Origin: Croceibacterium soli
Lineage (GTDB): Bacteria > Pseudomonadota > Alphaproteobacteria > Sphingomonadales > Sphingomonadaceae
Reading direction: 5' to 3'
Length of the DNA stretch: 64,000 bases
Assembly: GCF_009828065.1 (NCBI RefSeq)
Contig: NZ_WTYK01000008.1
Location: forward strand, 1 to 64,000
Shown here: positions 33,972-42,750 of the stretch, piece by piece
How the letters are laid out: every line of letters begins with the position of its first letter
Position numbering within the stretch: position 1 is the first letter of the stretch
The notes under the pieces: generated by a model
Told to the model about the DNA's origin: nothing
Seen by the model: only the letters and a program-made list of their open reading frames with translations
Database searches by the model: none
Position numbers and translations under genes: made by a program

Positions 33972-35183
33972 GTGATCGGCCGCGCCTCTGCACTGCTCGC
34001 TGCACTTCTTGCGCCCGCATGTGTAGCCTCTACGGCTCCAGGCGACCCATCTTTGGTGCAAGAGAGGCACCTGCCCACCGCCTCTCGCCTGTCCGCCGCC
34101 GGTTTTCTTACGATCGACGAAGTACCACCCTCGCCTTGGCCCGATGATCCGCCTCCAGAACCCCGGGCGGTAGACGGCCTAGCGCGCGATACGAGCTCCG
34201 CCGATCCGGAGGTGAGGGCGAGAGCTTGGGAAAGTGCGAATGGCTCTCCCGCATTCCAGCAGGAACTTCAGCGGCTGATGCAGGTCCTCGCGGCTCGAGA
34301 GGCGGAAAACTTCGTAGAGCTGCGCATAGTGCGCGAGCCCGAAGTGGCAGCCGAGGTTTGGTTCAAGCACGACGCAGTAGCGACGCTTGCGCGCTACACT
34401 TCCAATCCATTGTTCCGCCCTCACGAAGGCGGCGTCAGCCGCGCCGAACAGGAGCATCTTCGATCGCTGTGGGCCGGCCGGATGGACGGAGGCGATGTCA
34501 TCAACATGCTGGCGATCGATCCGATCACCGGCATGCTTGAGATCGGGTCAGCGGTTGAGGAGGCCGAGTTCCGGAGGATTGCCGCGGAACGTGGCTGGGA
34601 GCTCGGCCCGAGTTTGAAGCTGATATTCCCGCAGCCGCGGCCGCCAGCGTTCGCGGAGCCTTCACTGGCCCGGCACGTTCGAGTTTTTCCACGCGAGAGC
34701 AAAGCCAAGGGCATTCAGCTGACCGGTGGATACAGCGGGCGCATCGTTCTCGAGGACGGTTGTTTTCGGCTACAGCCTCGTCGGTCGGACGAGCGTGGCC
34801 CTCTCGTCTTGTTCGGCCGGCAAACGCAGCTCGGCCTCGACGATCAAGGGTATTTGGTCGTGTCGAGCGAGGACGAGAGCCGGCGCTACAGGATCGGGGA
34901 GATCGGCTCCTGGCCAGGGCCAAACTCTATCGACGACTCCGACCCAGACGTGCGAGAACTCCGTCAGCATTGCGGCGGCGATCCGATCACGAATGTTGCC
35001 GAGCCGCAAAGTGAGCGTCTCTTCAGCCTTCCCTCGCCCGAGTGGGTCGCCGACTACGCACGAGCAAACTCATTGTCGTACCGGCAGGCTTGGCAACAAG
35101 TGCTCGGCTGCATGAAGCGGGAGGAACGGCGGGGTCGGGGAGGATTGAGCGCCCGGGACATGTGCATCCGGCAGTTCAACTAA
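33972..35183 (+). CDS. hypothetical exported protein, unknown family
   Basis: A 403-residue protein from a GTG at 33972. A short N-terminal hydrophobic segment (ASALLAALLAPACVAS) suggests export, possibly as a lipoprotein at the Cys, although the preceding Pro makes the lipobox poor. The rest is Arg/Glu-rich and has no motif I recognise. Distinct segments are FVELRIVREPEVAAEVWF near residue 115 and a C-terminal helical part with two Cys. It is divergent from the META lipoprotein gene by about 50 bases. No function is proposed. Confidence 0.65.
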   Translation: MIGRASALLAALLAPACVASTAPGDPSLVQERHLPTASRLSAAGFLTIDEVPPSPWPDDPPPEPRAVDGLARDTSSADPEVRARAWESANGSPAFQQELQRLMQVLAAREAENFVELRIVREPEVAAEVWFKHDAVATLARYTSNPLFRPHEGGVSRAEQEHLRSLWAGRMDGGDVINMLAIDPITGMLEIGSAVEEAEFRRIAAERGWELGPSLKLIFPQPRPPAFAEPSLARHVRVFPRESKAKGIQLTGGYSGRIVLEDGCFRLQPRRSDERGPLVLFGRQTQLGLDDQGYLVVSSEDESRRYRIGEIGSWPGPNSIDDSDPDVRELRQHCGGDPITNVAEPQSERLFSLPSPEWVADYARANSLSYRQAWQQVLGCMKREERRGRGGLSARDMCIRQFN

Positions 35184-35599
35184 CCGATCCTTCTCCGCGC
35201 GGTTCGCTTCGCTCTGCAGCGGGTGTGCCTCTGGTGCCTCATCGGAACCCCCGTTCAGAGATCCCGGAAACGAAGGGTGTCCGTCACGGACAGCCGACGC
35301 AAATCCAAAGTGCTTGTTGGTTGCTCAGGTATGGAATTTGTCGATCTACGGCAGTGCTAGCGCAGAGAACCCACTAAGGCAGGTCGCGCCATACATTGCG
35401 TGACACTGTGTCGGGCGATCTCGCTGAATAGAAAATGGGCGGACGTACAACCCCGCTCTCCGGCCGTCAGTCGCTCTGCTTTCTTTTCGCAGCTCCGCGA
35501 CCGGCGGTCGCCGACGGAATGCCCCCTAAACCGGGTTTGGAACTCGCACAGCACCATCGTGAGAGTGCAGAGCGAGGGCTGCAACGCCGGGCGGCCACT
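35184..35599. other. intergenic, no gene recognised
   Basis: About 415 bases between two genes converging on this spacer. Open frames on both strands lack recognisable motifs and plausible ribosome sites. Nothing specific is seen. Confidence 0.5.
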
Positions 35600-36223
35600 T
35601 CAACATTCATGGTTGTTGGAAGCGCCCTCTTGGCGCGAGAACAAGCGGATCGCAGATTGCCAGAGTATCCCCAAGGCAGCTTCGGCCACCGCCCCAATGA
35701 AAGCGCCAGCGGCAATGTCGGTCGGGTAGTGAGCGCAGCCAGGAACGCGCGCGAGAGCGACCAGGCCCGCACCTCGGATCACGGCTTGCCGATGCTCCGG
35801 GTACTCTGCGGAAAACGCACGCGCTACCGCGACAGCGCCTGCCGTATGACCCGAGGGAAAGCTGGACTGCTCCTTGCGTTCGTCACGGCCGGGGCGCGGT
35901 TCCTGCTCGGCTTCCGTTCTTGCATGGCGGGGCCGCGAACGGATGATCCTTTCCTTGATCATGTCCTTTGCACTGGTCGCCGCCTCGTGCGCGAGGAGCA
36001 TGCGTGCACCTGCGCGCGCCATGCGCGGATCTGAACGAAGTAGCCCGGCGGCGAGCATTCCCCCTGCGAGCAGACGCAGTTGCGGCTGATCTCCCAGCCC
36101 GCTGAACCAGGAGAGGATTCTCACCGGGAGAGTGCCCCGATAAGGCAGGAAGACGCTGCGGACTGTCCGGTCCACTTGCAGCAGCGGTTCGGCGGCTTCG
36201 CCGAGAAGTTTGTTCCCAGACAT
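35600..36223 (-). CDS. PAP2-family membrane phosphatase
   Basis: A 207-residue phosphatidic acid phosphatase type 2 protein. The three-part active site is visible: KDMIKERIIRSRP, SSFPSGHTAG (phosphorylated-His pocket) and the final Arg/His motif ARVPGCAHYPTD. Several hydrophobic helices flank these motifs. Likely a lipid or isoprenyl pyrophosphate phosphatase in the inner membrane. It stands alone. Confidence 0.92.
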   Translation of the reverse strand: MSGNKLLGEAAEPLLQVDRTVRSVFLPYRGTLPVRILSWFSGLGDQPQLRLLAGGMLAAGLLRSDPRMARAGARMLLAHEAATSAKDMIKERIIRSRPRHARTEAEQEPRPGRDERKEQSSFPSGHTAGAVAVARAFSAEYPEHRQAVIRGAGLVALARVPGCAHYPTDIAAGAFIGAVAEAALGILWQSAIRLFSRQEGASNNHEC

Positions 36224-36425
36224 TAGCGATAGAACCGAGAGCCGCCACTATGGTGCCCGGTCGGATTATGGCCGGAAACTGGATGATGCGCACGCTGCAA
36301 GCAGCGGCACCGGAGGATCGGGTAATCCGTCGCCCTTCTGGCAATGCCCCGCCCGGCGACATCACCAGCCCATATGGGCGGCGCGTCGCTGCCCTCCGGC
36401 AGTTCCGCCAGTCCTGTGGGCGCCT

Positions 36426-37412
36426 CTACCGCGGCCCTGCCGTCAGCACCGGCACCCGGTAGATCGTCATCGCTACGTTGCGCACACCTTCAGGGGTTTG
36501 CCATGCTGCCGCATCCGGCGTGACTGCACCCATCGCGCCGACATAGAGGATCTTCCTCTCGGGCCCCGCAAAAGCAAGTGTGATAGCGCGGCGGGGCACG
36601 GGCACGAGGCCGAGCTCCGCGCCGTCTTCGGCGAAGACGTAGATGCCCGCATCGCCGGTGACGTAAAGACGACCCTGAGAATCCACCGCCATGCCGTCGC
36701 CGCCGAAGCCCTGGGTATCCTGCGAAAGGGTCGCGAAGGTCCGCTTGTTCGACGGCGTACCGTCCTCCGCGAGATCGAACGCGATCACATCGCGCATGTC
36801 GGTGACGTAGAGCGTGTCGCCGTCCGGACTGAGCACAACCCCATTGGTGAACGCCTCGGCATCCATGACCTTAGTTACGTTGCCATTGGCCGTCGTGTGG
36901 TAGAGCGCGCCCTGCGTGAAATAGGCCCCGCCGCGGCCGTCTACGATCAGGTCGTTTAGGCGGCCAAGCCCGCTGCCGTCGGCAAACTTGTCCGCTAACA
37001 CCGTGCGCTCCGGCGTGAGCTGCATGACGGCCGGGGGGCGGTTGCACTCCAGCTTGTTCAACCCAGGATCGGTGCAAGCGCGCTCCACCGCGTAGATGTT
37101 GCCTCGGCCATCGACCGACGCCGCTCCGGCGCCGAGCACATAGGGCACTTCGACAAATGCGCGTCCGTCGGCCCACAGCTTCCAGATCGCGTTGCTTTGC
37201 TCCTGCGCGAACAGCAGGTGGCCGTCGGCGGCGACTGCCATCCCGTCGGCGGTCATCGGCCCGGACCAGGCGATCCGCCACTCGGCTCCGTCGGCCACCA
37301 CACCGGGGATGGCTGAAATCTCGGCAGCCTTTTCACCCGGCAGCGTCTGCGCGGCTGCCGGAGCCGCGAGAGACAGAGCTGCGGCCATTATGCTGATACG
37401 TTGCAAGATCAT
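36426..37412 (-). CDS. SMP-30/gluconolactonase-like exported protein
   Basis: A 328-residue protein with a signal peptide ending in APAAAQ near residue 22 and a six-bladed beta-propeller of the SMP-30/gluconolactonase/LRE type. The blade motifs are GMAVAADGHLLFAQE, GLGRLNDLIVDGRGGAYFT, NGVVLSPDGDTLYVTD and GDGMAVDSQGRLYVT. The Asn/Asp residues in NDLIVD and NGVVLSPD fit the family's divalent-metal site. It is probably a lactonase, substrate unknown. Its ATG overlaps the stop of the upstream gene (TGATG-type), making it third in the DUF6152 operon. Confidence 0.9.
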   Translation of the reverse strand: MILQRISIMAAALSLAAPAAAQTLPGEKAAEISAIPGVVADGAEWRIAWSGPMTADGMAVAADGHLLFAQEQSNAIWKLWADGRAFVEVPYVLGAGAASVDGRGNIYAVERACTDPGLNKLECNRPPAVMQLTPERTVLADKFADGSGLGRLNDLIVDGRGGAYFTQGALYHTTANGNVTKVMDAEAFTNGVVLSPDGDTLYVTDMRDVIAFDLAEDGTPSNKRTFATLSQDTQGFGGDGMAVDSQGRLYVTGDAGIYVFAEDGAELGLVPVPRRAITLAFAGPERKILYVGAMGAVTPDAAAWQTPEGVRNVAMTIYRVPVLTAGPR

Positions 37413-38194
37413 TCCACCACCTCTGCCTCGATCGTGTTGTAGTCGCCGTCGAAACTAGTCCGGTCGTTGTTCCAGTCGATCTGGATCATCCGGTCGAAGC
37501 CCGCGTCTCGCAGCCAGGAGACGGTGACGGTCCACGGCTCGCGCAAAGTCAGGGGATCGGTCACCGTCACGTCCGCAACGAGCCGGTCATCTTCGAGCCG
37601 GATCCGCTCGAGATAACGCGCCTGTTCGGAGAACGGCGGCGCACCGTGGAAGTAATCGGACGGGTTGCTGACCATTGCGGTCTCGATCACCAGAGTGGAG
37701 CCTTCCCAGCGCCCGATCGAAGTTCCGTAGACCGTGGGCCACATATCCGCCTCGGGCGGCATGGCGCGGCCGTCGGTGTAGATGTGGCGGACTTCGTTGT
37801 AGGAGTTGGAGATCTGCACCTCTTCCGGTGTGATGAGAAATTGCACCGGCGTCGCGGCGTTCATCATCATCGGAAATCCCCATCCTTGCGCTTTGCGGCC
37901 GCGGGCGATCTCGCGCACTTCCGCCCAGCGTCTGCGGCCCTCCTCGTTCCACGGGGCACTCGCACCGGCGAGGTTCATGAAGTTGCGCAATGGTTCGCCT
38001 TTTTCGCGCGCCTGGCGGATTGACGGAGCGATACCGCTGATCTCAGTGCCCAAGGTGTACTCGCTGACCCAGTAGCCCGGCCAATAGGGCAGATCGGCGA
38101 AGGTCTCGACGCGGCTTGGCGGCGAGCTCTGCCCGGCTGCGGCGCTGCCGCAGACGAGGAGCAGCGCGCCGGCCAGCACGTTTGCGCGGCTCAT
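37409..38194 (-). CDS. exported hypothetical protein of DUF6152 operon
   Basis: A 261-residue protein with a signal peptide (ANVLAGALLLVCGSAAAGQ). The body contains FADLPYWPGYWVSEYTLG, VRHIYTDGRAMPP and YGTSIGRWEGSTLVIETA, motifs I associate with uncharacterised secreted proteins found beside DUF6152 genes in sphingomonads. No enzymatic motif is evident. The start lies one base after the DUF6152 stop, and the stop overlaps the SMP-30 start, so all three are tightly coupled. Confidence 0.82.
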   Translation of the reverse strand: MSRANVLAGALLLVCGSAAAGQSSPPSRVETFADLPYWPGYWVSEYTLGTEISGIAPSIRQAREKGEPLRNFMNLAGASAPWNEEGRRRWAEVREIARGRKAQGWGFPMMMNAATPVQFLITPEEVQISNSYNEVRHIYTDGRAMPPEADMWPTVYGTSIGRWEGSTLVIETAMVSNPSDYFHGAPPFSEQARYLERIRLEDDRLVADVTVTDPLTLREPWTVTVSWLRDAGFDRMIQIDWNNDRTSFDGDYNTIEAEVVE

Positions 38195-38195
38195 C

Positions 38196-38570
38196 CTAGA
38201 CCTTCCCTCCGATCTTCTTGCCATCCGGTGTCGTGACGTCGAGCACCACCCCGCCAGGGTGGCCGTTGCGCAGCGGGTAGATCGTCACCACGACATCGTT
38301 GCCGGCTTTGAGCGTCTTGGGTCGCCAGCCTCGCGCATAGAGGTACATCGGAGCGCCCATCTCGAGGCTCCACTCGACGCTCTTGCCCGATCCGTCTTGC
38401 GAAACCACTTGGATGTACGCGTGCGGGTTTGTCCACTGGAACTCGCGAACCTTCCCGGAGACCTTAACCTCCCTGGTGTTGTCGAACATCGCCATGCTGT
38501 GATGTGCCTGCGCCGCCGGCGCGAGAAGCGCTAGAACGCAAGCAGCTGCCCAACCCGTAGAAAATCTCAT
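38196..38570 (-). CDS. DUF6152 family exported protein
   Basis: A 124-residue protein from the ATG at 38570 (leader GAGAGGATGT). The signal peptide ends in APAAQA at about residue 22. The mature N-terminus HHSMAMFDNTREVKVSGKV and EFQWTNPHAYIQV are the hallmark of DUF6152, a small secreted beta-rich domain whose His-rich start may bind metal. First gene of a three-gene operon with a 9-bp palindrome 34 bases upstream. Confidence 0.9.
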   Translation of the reverse strand: MRFSTGWAAACVLALLAPAAQAHHSMAMFDNTREVKVSGKVREFQWTNPHAYIQVVSQDGSGKSVEWSLEMGAPMYLYARGWRPKTLKAGNDVVVTIYPLRNGHPGGVVLDVTTPDGKKIGGKV

Positions 38571-38988
38571 ACATCCTCTCCGCGCCCTGTTTGGGTCTGG
38601 AGGGATGATGACACCTAAGGACTGCCTCGTCATCATCTGAGATGGAGCTGTCGACATCGCGAACGAGACGCCAACAGCCACATCGCCCCGGAACCGTTGT
38701 GGGCGCGGGAACTCCGCTCCAACACTGGGCGGAGCCTGCCTATCACTCGTGGACTGAGCCTGCATCCATGTGGCGAAGTGAATGATCACGTGCCACTGAC
38801 CCTCTGGGGGCATGACTGGTCGGGCTGGTTGAGCGGGTCTCCAGGCGGTTCCACTGTGGTGTGCCGTTCGCATCCAGAGCTGATGGTCAGCGAAATTGCC
38901 GAGCCGTGGCCGTGGAAAGGCGCCCAGACTCGCGCTGGTTAACGGAGCAACCCTTGCGGAATGTTCCGTGTATGTTCTAGCCCGCCTC
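38571..38988. other. intergenic with operator-like palindrome
   Basis: A spacer of about 420 bases before the small zinc-ribbon protein. The only structure seen is the palindrome at 38604-38637. Open frames in the rest show no recognisable protein. Confidence 0.5.
38604..38637 (-). promoter_or_regulatory. operator-like inverted repeat upstream of DUF6152 operon
   Basis: GATGATGAC at 38604-38612 and GTCATCATC at 38629-38637 form 9-bp perfect arms with a 16-base spacer, 34-67 bases upstream of the first gene of the DUF6152 operon. The position suits a repressor or activator site. No regulator is encoded nearby. Confidence 0.4.
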
Positions 38989-39228
38989 ATGGTCAGATAT
39001 CGCCTCGAGTCACTCTCTGACGTTGCTCGGCATGGCTACTGGGTAAAGCTGATCTGCGAGTGCGGCCACACAGCTCGGGTGGATCCGTTGAAGCTGCTTG
39101 AACGGCTAGCGCGTGCGAGAGCAAGCACCCGGCTCGATCGGCTTAATGAGCGCCTCAAGTGTCAGGAATGTGGGAGCAGAAACTTCAACACCGAACACTG
39201 TAGTGGTCCGGAGATCTGGTCCCGCTAA
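38989..39228 (+). CDS. small zinc-ribbon-like hypothetical protein
   Basis: A 79-residue protein. Two paired-cysteine knuckles, ICECGH near residue 20 and LKCQECG near residue 58, bracket a basic helical segment. This looks like a split zinc ribbon. The start was placed at the ATG at 38989 because the coding pattern begins there, although an upstream in-frame start at 38896 exists. It resembles small uncharacterised alphaproteobacterial proteins. Role unknown. Confidence 0.65.
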   Translation: MVRYRLESLSDVARHGYWVKLICECGHTARVDPLKLLERLARARASTRLDRLNERLKCQECGSRNFNTEHCSGPEIWSR

Positions 39229-39247
39229 CAATCGGAGCTCGAGAAGG

Positions 39248-39390
39248 CTATTTCGCTAGTTCGTCCTCGCTGGCGTACTTCCCGTTGATCTCCGGTGTGT
39301 CGATGGCGGTGAACCCGATCTTCTCGCCGGCGAGCCAGAGTGTGTCACCATTCACAACGCAGTTGCGGCAAACCTCAAGCCCCGAGCGGC
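39248..39390 (-). pseudogene. thermonuclease (SNase-like) fragment
   Basis: The minus strand reads RNCVVNGDTLWLAGEKIGF then TAIDTPEINGKYASEDELAK and stops. This is the N-terminal third of the staphylococcal-nuclease-like fold (compare the family pattern VVDGDT and IDTPE). No start codon or signal sequence precedes it before an in-frame stop near 39403, and the catalytic Arg/Glu part that should follow is absent. It is a gene fragment. Confidence 0.65.
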
Positions 39391-39403
39391 TCCCTTGAGA
39401 CTA

Positions 39404-39789
39404 CTGCAGCTGCGGGATCAGAGAAGTTGAGTAAGCTGTTAGCGCCTGTCGCGGGCAAAACTCCGGCAGCCAAGCCGCCGGCTTCCGCTTTGTCAGCTTT
39501 GTGCGAAGGTCGAACTGCCTGGGGCCGCAGAGCCATGCTCTCATGGCAGCGCAGGAATTGCGCATCCGACAGTCATGCTTTCGCTACGGTGGAGTAGAGC
39601 CCAGCCGAGTTGGCCTGCCGGACATCCACCACCGCGTCAGCACCGATGGCCGCTCGCTCATCTTTCGTCCTGACGAGCCTCGGAAGATCGTGGTCTCCTG
39701 CGTTGCGCGTCGCGCTACTTCGGCCCAGAATTGACGCGTGCCGCGATCAACGCGGCTACCAACAACATTGCTGACTGGGAGAGTCGAAG
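39404..39789. other. intergenic, no gene recognised
   Basis: About 385 bases upstream of the nitrilase. Frames on both strands give no recognisable product. It presumably includes the nitrilase promoter. Confidence 0.45.
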
Positions 39790-40863
39790 ATGGGCGATCA
39801 GTTTCCGAAGGTGAAAGTAGCAGCTGTCCATGCAGCATCGCCCTTTTTGGATCGCGAAGCCGGTGTGGAAAAGACCTGTGCCCTCATCGCCGAAGCCGCA
39901 GCTGGTGGAGCCGAACTGATCGTTTTCCCGGAGACGTTCATTCCGGGTTATCCTGTGTGGATATGGACCCACACCCCTGCCCAGGGCTCTGCGTTTTTCA
40001 TCCGATTGTATGCCAACAGTATCGTGGTGCCGAGCGAAGCAACTGATCGGATCGGGGCCGCGGCCCGAAAGGCCAGCGCGTGGGTGGCGGTCGGCATCTC
40101 AGAGCGGGACGGCGGAACGCTCTACAATACGTTGCTTTACTTCGACGATTCCGGCCGCATCGTAGGCAAGCACCGAAAGCTGGTACCTACATGCGTTGAG
40201 CGGACGGTGTGGGGCCGTGGGGACGGTTCAGGCCTCAAACTGATCGAGACACCCTTTGGCAAACTGGGTGGGCTGATCTGCTGGGAGCACTCCATGGATC
40301 TCGCCCGCTACGCTCTGACCAGCCAAGGCGAGCAGATCCATATCGCCGCCTGGCCAGCCGGTTCCGCAGTGACCCACGACCCAAGTTCCGGAGTGTTCGA
40401 CGATTTGACCGAGGCCGCTGCACGGCATCACGCGGCAGCGGGCCAGTGCTTCGTCATCAACGTTCAATCGTGCCTCGATGCCGCAACCGTCAAGGATCTC
40501 GGCTTCGAAGGGCGGCCGGAAATGGTCCGCGAAGGAGGCGGTTGGACCGCCATCATTGCCCCCACGGGGCAGATCCTTGCCGGCCCCAACCGTGATGATG
40601 AAGCCATCCTTCACGCGGAGCTAGATCTCTCGCTGATAGCGCACTTCAAGTACGTCTCGGACGCGGCTGGTCACTACGCCAGGCCAGACGTTCTGCAATT
40701 GCTTGTCAACTTCGAGCCGCAGCCGATCATGACGCCCCATTTCGCGGCGGACTTGAGCTCGCACGATATCCAGGGGGCTGGCGCTGGTGAGAAGCGCTCC
40801 GAGATCGATCCCCCACACAGCGAGCACCGATCCGGAACGAGAAAACGAGAAACAGCGCCTTGA
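39790..40863 (+). CDS. nitrilase
   Basis: A 357-residue carbon-nitrogen hydrolase of the nitrilase branch. The catalytic triad is Glu48 (VFPETFIPGYP), Lys130 (KHRKLVPT) and Cys164 (GLICWEHSMD). CWEHxM after the nucleophile is typical of true nitrilases that convert organic nitriles to acids and ammonia. The C-terminal 40 residues (after NFEPQPIMTPHF) are variable and polar. Single gene, 220 bases before the alcohol dehydrogenase. Confidence 0.93.
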   Translation: MGDQFPKVKVAAVHAASPFLDREAGVEKTCALIAEAAAGGAELIVFPETFIPGYPVWIWTHTPAQGSAFFIRLYANSIVVPSEATDRIGAAARKASAWVAVGISERDGGTLYNTLLYFDDSGRIVGKHRKLVPTCVERTVWGRGDGSGLKLIETPFGKLGGLICWEHSMDLARYALTSQGEQIHIAAWPAGSAVTHDPSSGVFDDLTEAAARHHAAAGQCFVINVQSCLDAATVKDLGFEGRPEMVREGGGWTAIIAPTGQILAGPNRDDEAILHAELDLSLIAHFKYVSDAAGHYARPDVLQLLVNFEPQPIMTPHFAADLSSHDIQGAGAGEKRSEIDPPHSEHRSGTRKRETAP

Positions 40864-41083
40864 ACGCCCGCTCAAGCCGAGGGGCTGCCGCACCGCTTCT
40901 GGCGTAACCGGCCAGTCAGGAATGAGCTCAAGTTCTAGGGGTGTTGAAAAAACGGCCGCTCCAGCCGGCGGTGCGCTCTTCGATATCGAGCTGCCGAACT
41001 GTCGCGGCCGAGCAGTGCGTTCCGGCCGTGGGAACGAAGCGTGCTTCCTCCGGTTCACTTTGGATCCGAGGAGAGGAAGCTCC

Positions 41084-42232
41084 ATGCTGGCGATGGATTA
41101 CCGCGGACCCTACAGAGTGCGGCTGGAGGAAAAACCGATGCCGCGGATCGAGCATCCGCAAGACGCGATCGTACGGGTCACGCGCTCGTGCATCTGCGGA
41201 TCCGACCTTCACCTCTATCACGGGATGGTTCCGGACACGCGCGTCGGAAGCACGTTCGGGCACGAGTTCACCGGGGTCGTGGAGGAACTCGGCCCCGAAG
41301 TGTCGAACCTGCAGGTCGGTGACCACGTCCTCGTGCCGTTCAACATCGCCTGCGGGCAGTGCCACTTCTGCAAGCAGAGCCTGTTCGGCAACTGCCACGA
41401 GGTCAATCCGCACGCCACTGCGGTGGGCGGGATCTACGGCTATTCGCACACCGCCGGCGGCTACCAGGGCGGACAGGCCGAATATGTGCGCGTGCCTTAC
41501 GCGGACGTCGGCCCGATGGTGTTTCCGGACTGGATGGATCCGGACGACGCGGTGCTGCTGACCGACGTGGTTCCCACCGGCTACCAGGCGGCCGAGATGG
41601 GAGGGATCCAGAAGGGCGATACCGTCGTCGTGTTCGGGGCCGGCCCGGTCGGCATCATGGCCGCGCGCTGCGCCTGGCTGTTTGGCGCGGGCCGGGTCAT
41701 CGTCATCGATCACTTCGACTACCGGCTCGAGTTTGTGAAGGCTTACGCGCCGGCCGAAGTGTACAATTTCAAGGAGCTCGACGATGTCGTGACGTTCCTG
41801 AAGCACACCACCGACGGCCTGGGCGCCGACGTGGTGATCGACGCCGTCGGCGGGGACGCCAAGGGCAACGCGCTGCACACCCTGTTCGGGAACAAGCTCA
41901 AGCTCGAAGCCGGCAGTGCGATCGCGCTGCACTGGGCGATCAACTCGGCCAAGAAGGGCGGCATCGTCTCCATCGTCGGGGTCTATGGGCCGACCGGGAA
42001 TATGGTGCCCATCGGCAATGTCTTGAACAAAGGGCTTACCATCCGCGCCAACCAGGCGTCGGTTGCCCGCCTGCTGCCCAGGTTGATCGAGCACGTCCGC
42101 GCGGGTCACATCGACCCGAAGGCGCTGATTACGCACAGGGTGCCGCTGGAGGACGTCGCGGATGCCTATCACATCTTTGCGGCGAAGCTCGATGGATGCA
42201 TCAAGCCCGTTCTCGTGCCGGGGGGCGCCTGA
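41084..42232 (+). CDS. zinc-dependent alcohol dehydrogenase
   Basis: A 382-residue medium-chain dehydrogenase. The start ATG at 41084 follows GAGGAGAGGAAG. The catalytic zinc ligand Cys is in CICGSDLHLYHG, then GHEFTGVV, the four-Cys structural zinc loop in IACGQCHFCKQSLFGNC, and the NAD fold GAGPVGIMAA with Asp in VIDHF. It resembles the glutathione-independent formaldehyde dehydrogenase-like group. The stop overlaps the next ATG (TGATG), so it is coupled with the following small membrane protein. Confidence 0.93.
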   Translation: MLAMDYRGPYRVRLEEKPMPRIEHPQDAIVRVTRSCICGSDLHLYHGMVPDTRVGSTFGHEFTGVVEELGPEVSNLQVGDHVLVPFNIACGQCHFCKQSLFGNCHEVNPHATAVGGIYGYSHTAGGYQGGQAEYVRVPYADVGPMVFPDWMDPDDAVLLTDVVPTGYQAAEMGGIQKGDTVVVFGAGPVGIMAARCAWLFGAGRVIVIDHFDYRLEFVKAYAPAEVYNFKELDDVVTFLKHTTDGLGADVVIDAVGGDAKGNALHTLFGNKLKLEAGSAIALHWAINSAKKGGIVSIVGVYGPTGNMVPIGNVLNKGLTIRANQASVARLLPRLIEHVRAGHIDPKALITHRVPLEDVADAYHIFAAKLDGCIKPVLVPGGA

Positions 42233-42750
42233 TGCCGAAGAGGAACGCCATGTCCGAAGCGAGGACCGCCCGCACCCCCGTCGACACGTCGAAGATCGCC
42301 GGGTGGGGAGTCGATGCCGATCCGGAGAACGATCCGACCTATCCATACCGCGACCGCAGCCGCGACCACGGGCTGTCGACCGACTGGCAGCGGCCGACCC
42401 AGCAGCGCTCCGATGTCGAGGTGCTGCAGTCGATCGAATACAAGCACTTCCCGGCCGTTTACGGCACCACCGTGCCGCCTCGCGGCGTCAGCGGCGCGAT
42501 CCGCCGAGCCGCTTTCAGGTGGAGCGAATCCCACTGGCTGCATTGGCTGATGCTGATGGGCGCGGACCGGGTGAACGTCGTGGAAGGCCTGGTGGAGGAT
42601 CTCGCCCGGGGCAAAGTGCCCAACGTCCCCGCGGAAATGGGCGCCCGCGCTGAATGGGAGCACAACCGCCAAGGCTTTCTGACGAAAGCGGCCGTGTTCG
42701 CCGGTGTGTCCGCTGGCGTAGTCCTTCTGTTTCGCCGAAGTAAAGGCTAG
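42232..42750 (+). CDS. hypothetical protein with C-terminal membrane anchor
   Basis: A 172-residue protein (or 166 from the ATG at 42250). The N-terminal half is polar with GWGVDADPENDPTYPYRDR. A central stretch contains WSESHWLHWLMLMGADRVN. The last 25 residues are a membrane helix (AAVFAGVSAGVVLLF) ending in RRSKG, suggesting tail anchoring with the bulk in the cytoplasm. Family not recognised. Coupling to the zinc dehydrogenase suggests a shared role. Confidence 0.75.
   Translation: MPKRNAMSEARTARTPVDTSKIAGWGVDADPENDPTYPYRDRSRDHGLSTDWQRPTQQRSDVEVLQSIEYKHFPAVYGTTVPPRGVSGAIRRAAFRWSESHWLHWLMLMGADRVNVVEGLVEDLARGKVPNVPAEMGARAEWEHNRQGFLTKAAVFAGVSAGVVLLFRRSKG

Noticed and set aside
36250-36462. 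Short plus-strand frame between the PAP2 and SMP-30 genes
   Set aside because: No ribosome site, no motif, and it runs into the 3' end of the SMP-30 gene.
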